Of a stretch of DNA of 64,000 nucleotides, positions 56,838 to 64,000 are shown piece after piece. This stretch comes from Enoplosus armatus (lineage: Eukaryota > Chordata > Actinopteri > Centrarchiformes > Enoplosidae), in assembly GCF_043641665.1 (NCBI RefSeq), contig NC_092203.1, positions 10,707,873-10,771,872 on the forward strand, given 5' to 3'. The position numbers and the translations under genes were made by a program. The notes beneath the pieces were generated by a model. That model was given only the letters and a program-made list of their open reading frames with translations. It ran no database searches and was not told the DNA's origin. Positions within the stretch are counted from its first letter, which is position 1, and every line of letters starts with the position of its first letter.

Positions 56838-56931
56838 TCAGGCCTGGATCTGCTCTGCCTCCTCCACCTCCAGCTCTCCGCTCTCCTCGGCTGCTTCCAG
56901 CTCGTCCTGTTTGAAAGACGACTGCTGCACC
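56838..56931 (-). CDS. Putative 3'-terminal coding exon fragment, product unknown
   Basis: Read on the minus strand, TTTTAAACTGTAG forms a possible acceptor before 56931. The next 30 codons end in TGA (56840-56838). They are strongly G/C-ending at the third position and encode an acidic tail (SSFKQDELEAAEESG, then ELEVEEAEQ). A minus-strand AATAAA lies about 630 bases beyond the stop. The polypyrimidine tract is weak, no upstream exon is proven, and the adjoining sequence is a CTC-type simple repeat, which can mimic Glu-rich coding. I recognise no protein family. Confidence 0.2.
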
Positions 56932-56999
56932 CTACAGTTTAAAATCCGTCTCTCACTGTGTCTGCTCAGCCTCTGTTCTTTACGCTCACAACCCACCAA

Positions 57000-58340
57000 T
57001 GTTCATATTTTATTAAATGTCCGACACAAAGGAGGCTTCTCTGGCATCATAGCAAGATGGAAACAGAAAAAAAATCCTTCTTTCTGATTAGATTTTTTAC
57101 TGTTTTTTGTAAATTTATAGTTCTTTTAAGCAGTAATGAATGAATAAAGAGTCTCACTGTTATTCTGTCGCTTTAAAGTGCCTCCAAGTCTTAAATAATT
57201 TCAGCAGTCTGGTTTCAGTGGAGAGTTTTAGTGTCCTGTGATGGTCTAAATGAAATATCAAGGCTTTTCTCCCTTAATGAGGAGAATATTCTGGGGTAAA
57301 TATTTTGAATATTTTGGCATGATGATCAAATTTAACAACACTTACAAAAATATGGAACTGGCAACCTCAAAAACTAATTTTTGGTTGAAATCTAGTATAA
57401 ATGTTGTGCTTTTCCTCCATTTATCACAAGTGAATTATTTAATGCTCTAGTGTCAAATACGGATTTAATTTTGTTTCCTATGTTTGTTTTCCTTTTTTTC
57501 AAAATACACAGCCATAAATCCACAGTTCTGCATACATACAAACATTTAAGGAAATCAGCACACAAATACAAGTTGTCAGATTATTTCATATCGCCAAATC
57601 TAACTGTAACCTACAATGAAAATGCACTTGCATGTTGATGCCGTGAAAATATCTGAATTTAAGTCCTTAGAAAGTATTAGAATATGTTTGTTTTTAGGAT
57701 AATAAATTTCCTGTCGTCTTTTCTCTTCATTTTTAATTTGATAACTTTCAATTGATACTCTGCTTCGATTCCTTATTTTGGAAATATTTATTTAAATTTG
57801 TAGAAAAGTCAATACAATCTCCGGAAAAAAGTCCTATTTTGAAATTAGCTGGTGCTCTGAATGCACAGGAGCAGAGAAATGACTTCATCCGTCATCGTCT
57901 TCATCATCTCTCCGCCTGTCAAAGTTGTTCTCTGTTCAAAGACGCATTATTCTTAGAGGTTGATTTATCGATTAAATGTTATATAATATAATATCATCTG
58001 GAGCTTATTTTAAAGTGTAAAATTGTCCCTAAAATGTCGTCACATTCAGTCGAAACTGTCGTTATTTTTAATTATCTTTGTGGCCCAGCACTAATGAAAG
58101 GCACTTTTTGTGTGTAATTTTAGTTCAAATGATAAATAATTGCTGTTTTGCTTCGAGGTCACGACATTTGACCTTTTGAATTAAACGAAACGTTCCTAGT
58201 TTTTTTTAAGAGTGACACACGTGAACATACACACATCTTAACACTAATAAACCCAAAGCGGTCTGTCCGTACAGTCTGGATCTCCTCCCAACAGTGGCGG
58301 CATCAACAATGTGGTGGCTTTGGTTTGTAAATCCCACTTG
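57000..58340. other. AT-rich non-coding stretch
   Basis: Frames of 60-79 codons without recognisable features. No repeats identified. Confidence 0.5.
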
Positions 58341-58350
58341 AGGTAGTGGA

Positions 58351-58382
58351 CCCCCCCCCCCCACACACACACACACACACAC
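58351..58382. repeat. (C)12-(CA)10 compound simple repeat
   Basis: Twelve C residues continue into ten CA units. Confidence 0.95.
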
Positions 58383-58384
58383 TC

Positions 58385-58560
58385 CTCCTGACAGCCAAGT
58401 CTGCCCTGGACAGTATTTACAAAGCCCTAATTGTGCTGGTCGACCATCAAAATGTAAAAACTACAAACACCTTCAGTGGAATATTTGAGGATTTTCTTCT
58501 TATTATCGGTGCGGAGTTATAACCTTAATAATGATCCTCTCTTTCGTCTTTTTTTCTCCA
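58385..58560. promoter_or_regulatory. Small candidate regulatory element
   Basis: Balanced sequence with GTATTTACAAAGCCCTAATT and CGGAGTTATAACCTTAATAA. Texture only. Confidence 0.25.
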
Positions 58561-58670
58561 TCTTTTATCACAACTTCAACTGGATTTAAACAGATTTTAT
58601 ACAGACAAGGAATTTTTAAATCCCGAAAAGCAGAATAAGATAAACAAACCGGAGAAACAGTCACAGTCGG

Positions 58671-58690
58671 AGTGACACGGTGGTGTCACT
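58671..58690. repeat. Perfect 8-bp hairpin
   Basis: AGTGACAC and GTGTCACT are exact reverse complements around the loop GGTG. Confidence 0.7.
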
Positions 58691-59080
58691 TTTCCCTTCC
58701 GGCAATTGTTCGACGTCCCGTTTTGGGATTGAAGATGCGGATAATCAGTATTTTCTGCCAATATTCAGTGTCTTTAAATTCGACTATTTAATGCCAAAAA
58801 TGTTTTGAGGGAAAGTGTTCATTGTTTCTACATAAAGTTTCCTCTCCAAACTTAAAATATTGGCATATTCACACCGTACTTTAAAAAACAGTAGCTCCTC
58901 AGTCAAACTGCATCACATCCATCATGTCAGAAAAAGATCTGTTTCTTCACTGAAACTAGTCTATAAAAATAGGCTTTAACGAGTGAGTTGATCAATACGT
59001 ACAGTACCAGCAGGAGGGCAAAGGTCAGAATCACTGATTCTCTACATGCTAATCTATCGAATCAAAAGATCTCTGTGTCC
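58690..59080. other. Non-coding, nothing recognised
   Basis: No feature supported. Confidence 0.5.
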
Positions 59081-59470
59081 TTACAATAAATAAATGTAAT
59101 GTAATAAATGTAAGTAATCTCCACATATTTTACAATATATATGTTTACGCATAATATGGTACATAAATATGCATATAAACAACATAATATATCAAATATA
59201 TACTATATATCTTTATATACAATCTCTATAATCAGGCTATTTAAAACACGTCTCAATACAATATGTTAATTAGATCATTATCATGTAATATTCCAACCAA
59301 TGACACGAGCATATTAGTATCCCATCAGCATACATAATATAATACACACATAATCACAATATATGCACTGTCTGTTTACAGTACGTACATATCTCTTTAC
59401 ATCATGTATAAATACAGTTTATTGCATTATATTATATATACTACAATGAAAGTGACATTAATAATGTGTC
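59080..59470. other. AT-rich low-complexity segment
   Basis: About 390 bases with ATATAT/ATAATATA words and stops in all frames. Confidence 0.75.
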
Positions 59471-59552
59471 AGATATTAAAGTACCTTCCTAACACTAAAC
59501 CTCTGTTTCAATGATCTTGTTATGAAAGGAAATGACCAGTTTAGCGTCTTAC

Positions 59553-59858
59553 CTGCGGTCCAGCACGCACCCGAACTGAAACTCGGATCAAAGCGAGCAG
59601 AGACCGAGCCGGGGTGGAAACTTGCCACAACCACTGTTGATACAGACAATAGTCACGTCCAAGCTTTTCATCTGCTGCTTCACAACTGAGACACTCGCAA
59701 AAAGTCAAAGGAAGTCTTGAAAATTTAACCAAACTCCATATAAAATTATACAGATTGAATTCTTTGATCAATTGCCATGTAGAGTTATTGTTTATATATA
59801 TCACCTTGTTGTCTAATCCTGCTGTATAAAGATAGTTTGTCTGGAGGTCAAAAGCCAA
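59553..59858 (-). other. Open frame ending at a consensus splice donor
   Basis: Minus-strand frame from ATG at 59858 runs into GACCGCAG followed by GTAAGA (donor between 59553 and 59552). This is a near-perfect 5' splice site. The encoded sequence has no recognisable domain. A second minus frame across the last 29 bases would join in phase with the candidate exon at 56931. Could be the first exon of a non-coding or unknown transcript, or coincidence. Confidence 0.2.
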
Positions 59859-59879
59859 ATCAATTAGAGGACAACAGCT

Positions 59880-60550
59880 CAGTTTTAGGAATATATCAGT
59901 CCGTCCTACATTATCACAATAAACTACTAGGTTTATTCCAGGCTTGAATTTGAACTTTCTTAGTGAATATACTATAAAGATATTTGCTGATGCCTTTCAG
60001 GGTGACCTTTTTGGTCCTTGCAGGTTCCTGTTGTTCCTGTTGGTTACAGTATCTGTTGGTAGAAACCACAGTAGATGTCATGTGAAGGTTAGGAGGCTGC
60101 AGGTGTGTGTTGTCATGTTTTCATACACAAACACACACGGTAGAAGCATTTTGCCTGCTGAAAAAGACAAAAAAATTCAAATAGTCAACTTTAGATTGTG
60201 TTATTCTTTTAATAATTACCCGTTTACGTACGAATAGATTTGTCATAAAGTTTAAAGAACAGATTTCAGCAAGCAGCCTCTGAAACAAGTCCTCTGGTAC
60301 TCATTCTGCCTCTTTTTTAAGATGACATCCATGCAGTTTATCTCCAGAATGCTCCATGTGCTCTTATTTTGTCGAACTGGACTGAAGTCAAGCAGTGATC
60401 CTTCATTTGTCCTCACTTTGTGTCTTAAATAGTTTCCTGAGATTACCTGTCACTCGTTGTAGGGCTCACAAGAATATCTGATCGTGCTCAAATTTGAATT
60501 TAATCCAGCTTTAGTGTCTGAGCACTACTGTGCAAACCAAATGTGCTCAA
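59880..60550. other. Non-coding, nothing recognised
   Basis: A 97-codon plus frame (59944-60237) has a hydrophobic stretch but no recognisable family. Confidence 0.45.
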
Positions 60551-60590
60551 GGGAGGAAGGTGGAGGGGTGGTGGTGGTGGTGGGGGGGTG
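60551..60590. repeat. (GGT)n G-rich run
   Basis: Five GGT-type units within a G-rich 40-base stretch. Quadruplex-prone on the plus strand. Confidence 0.85.
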
Positions 60591-60599
60591 AAAGTTGAA

Positions 60600-60940
60600 G
60601 CATCGAGATGGAGACGCTTTGACTTGACTTTTCTCTGGCTGCCTTAAGTGAAGCCGTTTGGAGATAGACGGAGTAAATAGAAAACAGCGATTGTCGTCTC
60701 GCTCTGCCTCCCTCTCCGTAATCTGATTGGGCACGTTCCCCCGAATCGAGGGCAACGCCAAAACAAAAGATCACCAATCAGATAGAAGGGGCTCCCACTG
60801 AAGTTCTTGGCATGGTATGAATGCTTTGCCCTCTCATGTGCGCTCGTATCTAGCAGCGAGATTCCCCGTGTCGCTTTTATGTGTTAATCGTCACCGCTCA
60901 GTGAGACTATTGTGCTGTCTGCATCGCCGGGGGAGGAAGC
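60600..60940. promoter_or_regulatory. Candidate regulatory element
   Basis: Balanced repeat-free sequence with CCGTAATCTGATTGGGC and GATCACCAATCAGA, which carry CCAAT-type boxes in opposite orientation near 60727 and 60774 (ATCTGATTGG and CCAATCAGAT, an exact 10-base inverted pair). Confidence 0.35.
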
Positions 60941-60943
60941 CGC

Positions 60944-60969
60944 AAAAAAAAAAAAAGGGGGGGGGGGGG
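60944..60969. repeat. A13-G13 homopurine run
   Basis: Thirteen A residues followed directly by thirteen G residues. Confidence 0.95.
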
Positions 60970-61079
60970 TGTTTATATGGGGAATGAATGCGAGCGGCGG
61001 AGACTGCCAGCACCGTTTCACACGAGCAGAGAATCGCCTCATCACCCCGTTGACGAAGGTCCAAGAGTGCAATGTGGTG

Positions 61080-61320
61080 CTCTGCCACCGCAGACATCTC
61101 TAATTGGTGGGAAAGAAAATGGAGAGCAAATGAAGAGTTAATTTATATATTCAGGGAGGAAGAACAATTATCACCTGAAGTTCTTCCTTTTTTTATGGAG
61201 GAGCCAGGTGTTAAACGCTCTGCCAACCACCGACTGAATTTACCTACGAGCCCTCCATCAATTTACATACCAGCTTTTCAAACTGGTGGTAACAGAATCC
61301 CTTAACTTTATACCTTAAAG
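61080..61320. promoter_or_regulatory. Candidate regulatory element
   Basis: GACATCTCTAATTGG, GAAGAGTTAATTTATAT and GAACAATTATCACCTGAAG lie within repeat-free sequence. The 77-codon frame here is not recognisable. Confidence 0.3.
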
Positions 61321-62470
61321 CCCCTTTAACATCTTTAAATCCCTCCAGTCCTTTTTGTTTCTCCTAAGCTTAAAGTAATGTTCACCGACGTATCCCTTAA
61401 ATAGTCAGAAAGAAGTTAAGTCGTTAAGTTTTAGTTCTTTGCTTCTTTCAAACTTTGCATGTTGAAGGAGAAATAAAGGAAACAATATTCTTTAAAACCT
61501 CCTTAATGTCTTTAATATGTTGCTTTATATCAAATTCCAACGTCACAATGTGTCCAAAGATACCGAATATGTCGGGATGAATTTTGAAGTCATTTGAATG
61601 AAAAGTTGCCAGAATATTTCCGTTTGATGTGACGAAGCCTCCGTCCGTTGGGTTGAATATTTACCTCAACATTAACATGATATATTATAGTTCCAATGAA
61701 GTGTTGAGACAAGAAAACACAGATCAGCATCAGTGATGTCGTTTTCTCTCATGTCAAAGCCTCAACAGACAATTTCCATTTCATCAATATCAGGTTCAAC
61801 AGGTCGACCGCCTTTAAACCAAACTCCAGCACAAAATATGAGGTTTTAAGCCCAAACTGAGATGACCAGACTTGTCGAATCTCCTCCAGAGCTGCAGAGG
61901 ACAGTAGTCGAGTACTTCTCCCCACGACGGATAAAATGATCAATGGAGCGGCCTTAAAATGTCCCCTTTAATTAGACTTTTCTTCAGGAAAGTATCACAT
62001 AGAACATAGTCTTTCCAAATGAGTAACTCCCCTTAGTTTGTTTTATTCTACTTTTATTATATTGAATAATGATATATTATAATAAGAACTGAGCGTCTTT
62101 CCATCAGGACGCATACGTTTCTCTCTTGTCTTATGTTGTCTCATGTTCTCCAGGCTTCTTTGCTTTAAGTGATCTATAAACAGTGAGTCAAAAATTAGGA
62201 TGAAAAGAGACTTGCGCTTCATTTCATACACTTTTCTCCAATTTTTTTTGCTTTTTGGAAACACTTAACACCACATTAAGTGTGAACAGTGTTTTGTTGC
62301 ACAGCATGAGATTGTAATGATGAACTGCTGAAGAGTCAAAGAGGTTAAGGGGAATTTACGGCGCAAAGTTAAGTGATTTTGCTCCCGAGCTGCTTAAAAA
62401 AGGATAAATACACAGAAAAGCTGCTCAGTTGCAGCTCTGCTCTGAATACTAATATCTCAGCAGTGCATGT
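61320..62470. other. Anonymous non-coding stretch
   Basis: AT-rich with short frames. No repeat identified. Confidence 0.5.
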
Positions 62471-62481
62471 GTGTGGCTATA

Positions 62482-62506
62482 TGTGTGTGTGTGTGTGTGG
62501 GTGTGT
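62482..62506. repeat. (TG)9 with interrupted tail
   Basis: Nine TG units, one extra G, then three more GT units. Confidence 0.9.
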
Positions 62507-62509
62507 AAA

Positions 62510-62784
62510 GCAGATGCCATTCTGCTGATCTCAGTCCACATCCATCCGTCGACAACCCAAATCTTCCCGAGGGCCGCCGGGACGAGCCGTCCTCTTCGCA
62601 GCCTCTTCCCTCCGCAGGTCAGGCGGCGTCCAAACTGTTTCATCTCGTCTCGCAGGTCGACCGACGCCTGACGAGGAACATCTGCCCGCCAAATATTCAC
62701 AAGCTGCCGCAGAAACGACACCAACAGTCGGTTTGTGTTTCTGCTGCCACACGGTGTCATCGACAGTGTTGAATGTTGACGCAT
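62510..62784 (-). other. GC-rich island with open minus-strand frame
   Basis: Minus-strand frame from ATG at 62784 reads about 90 codons before entering the CA repeat. It is Arg/Leu/Trp-rich with a run of plausible codons (a VDLRDEMKQFGRRL segment). Two other frames are also open because the DNA is GC-rich, so coding evidence is weak. No recognisable domain and no clear splice sites. It may be an exon, a CpG-type regulatory island or chance. Confidence 0.2.
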
Positions 62785-62889
62785 CTGTTGTGCTGCTGAG
62801 TTAGCCGCGTCTCAACAAGTTTCCATGTGATCTTTGGGGAGTAAAACGACAACACGGGATTCAGATCTGGACTCAGGTGTGGGTGGGTG

Positions 62890-63260
62890 GTATGAAAAAT
62901 ACCTAACATATGTAATATACGTTCATTTATATTTTAAATATTGCAGCAAAATATAGGAAAATCAATTCAAATATAATGATAACATGGAAGATTACTAATG
63001 AAAATATATATAAAAAAAGTAAATAAAACATTATGTGAAAAAATATTAGATAAAATACATAATTATAATAAATAAAAATAATAATATGTAAACAATTATA
63101 AAAAAATAAGACTAGATATTACAAAAAATATAGCATAGGATAGAATATGTCAATAATTATTATAATGTAAAAAATGAACAGGACAAAATATAGAAAATAA
63201 CAGATAATAATTAAAGATCAAAGAAAAATAATTAATAAAAATTGAAATGATCCAAAAATC
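62890..63260. other. AT-rich low-complexity segment
   Basis: About 370 bases of AATAAA/TAATAA words with A+T far above the window average. Confidence 0.8.
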
Positions 63261-63590
63261 TTTGTAACTTGGACATGTGCTGTGGTGTTTTTCTACACTA
63301 AATTAAAAAATATATATTTTCCCAACTTTAAAAGTAAATTGCAGCAGATTTGAACAAAAGAGCACTTTAACCCTGATCCACTGCATCTGATAAACCTAAT
63401 GATCATTTGGTTTCTCAAAAAAAACACCATAATGTTTTGGAAATGAGCTCTAAAAGTGTGTTCGCAGCAGCCGCACAAAGGCGAGTTTGCAGAGGTTGAA
63501 AGGTTGCGTGGACTGTGTGGAGAGTGCAGCTCGTTACGACTCGAACTGCGAGCGGCCTCGTTTGCAGAAACAAGTGTGCAGAAGGTTTAA
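63260..63590. other. Non-coding with a diverged duplication
   Basis: GTTTGCAGAGGTTGAAAGGT near 63485 and GTGTGCAGAAGGTTTAAAGG near 63574 resemble each other, suggesting a local duplication about 90 bases apart. Confidence 0.4.
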
Positions 63591-63745
63591 AGGTTGCATA
63601 CATTGAGCAGAAATGCAGCGAGATCATTTGACTTCCCCGGAAAAGTACAGTCAATATTGTGCGAGGCTTTAATGGTCAAACATATGCATATTTTCTGCTC
63701 GAGTCCTCCTGCTCTGATAAAGCTCAAATACATTCGGTATCATCT
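63590..63745. promoter_or_regulatory. Candidate regulatory element with POU-like site
   Basis: ATATGCATAT (63682-63691) is a palindromic octamer-like word within TTTAATGGTCAAACATATGC context. GATAAAGC and ATCAAACA words follow. No repeats. Confidence 0.35.
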
Positions 63746-63749
63746 ATCA

Positions 63750-64000
63750 AACACGGGGAGGAGGAGGGGGGAGACGGCAGGGGGTGAGGAGGGGAGGCTG
63801 GAGAACAGAAGTTAGGTTTCGCCACGGTACCGAGCAGTTATTTTATTGACGTGGGAAGACACAGGAAACGAGCTGCTTTCACTCTTGCATGTCGAGTCCT
63901 TCTGTTGGCGCGTGAATCCAAAACAATTTCAGATTTTGAGAAATACGGGGGCAGCTGGCGTTCCCACAGCCGTGCCGGAATTAGCCGTTTACGCGCTGCA
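63750..64000. other. G-rich run and non-coding end of window
   Basis: A quadruplex-prone G-rich run lies at about 63754-63800 (GGGGAGGAGGAGGGGGGAG and following). The remainder has GGAATTAGCCGTTTACGCGC near the edge, which may be the start of another element cut by the window. Confidence 0.45.

Noticed and set aside
1..64000. tRNA, rRNA, microRNA, CRISPR or prokaryotic operon features
   Set aside because: I looked for cloverleaf boxes, familiar microRNA sequences, regularly spaced direct repeats and tightly packed genes and found none.

Overview
This window looks like 64 kb of a ray-finned fish (teleost, probably percomorph) nuclear genome, and most of it looks like a gene-poor regulatory desert or very large introns. 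The taxonomic call rests on three things. (AC)n/(GT)n microsatellites are very dense. Palindromes of the GCTAACGTTAGC type occur at 311 and 9090. There are several decayed dispersed repeats of kinds I recognise from fish genomes. No rRNA, tRNA, CRISPR array, operon or prokaryotic gene organisation is visible. Open frames are short (longest about 170 codons), and I recognise no intact protein-coding gene.

Layout: 0-9 kb is anonymous non-coding DNA. It holds a candidate enhancer with a PBX/MEIS-type site (about 2.9-3.2 kb), one copy of a dispersed repeat (about 3.6-3.9 kb), a half-kilobase degenerate ACT-type repeat (4.5-5.0 kb) and a pair of perfect palindromes (8.95-9.1 kb). From 9 to 18 kb there are several enhancer-like blocks, a degenerate AAAT-type repeat (10.5-11.0 kb), an inverted second copy of the 3.6 kb repeat (12.4-12.9 kb) and a polypurine tract of roughly 0.65 kb (about 17.03-17.69 kb). 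From 18 to 37 kb there are more enhancer-like blocks, a cryptic array of diverged repeats (20.6-21.4 kb), and a G-quadruplex-prone run (28.58 kb). The 37-41.2 kb stretch is a cluster of about ten dinucleotide arrays interleaved with enhancer-like DNA. From 41 to 48 kb there are one copy of a fish repeat, candidate enhancers (42.3 and 44.1 kb) and an unexplained block (45.3-47.6 kb). From 48 to 57 kb there are a decayed LINE reverse-transcriptase tail (53.28-53.64 kb), a hAT-like transposon end (53.74 kb), a perfect hairpin (54.4 kb) and a second copy of the 41.6 kb repeat (55.8 kb). From 57 to 64 kb there are AT-rich deserts, a few weak exon-like signals on the minus strand (56.84, 59.55 and 62.5-62.8 kb) and further enhancer-like DNA.

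How the parts may work together is inference. The many blocks with clustered homeodomain (TAATTA), POU-like, SOX-like and nuclear-receptor-like words, separated by repeats and simple sequence, resemble the regulatory landscape of a developmental transcription-factor gene lying outside the window. Conservation cannot be measured from one sequence, so every regulatory call is tentative. I found no convincing new biological system. The best-supported items are the repeat relics, the cryptic 20.6-21.4 kb array, the microsatellite cluster and the long purine-strand asymmetry.
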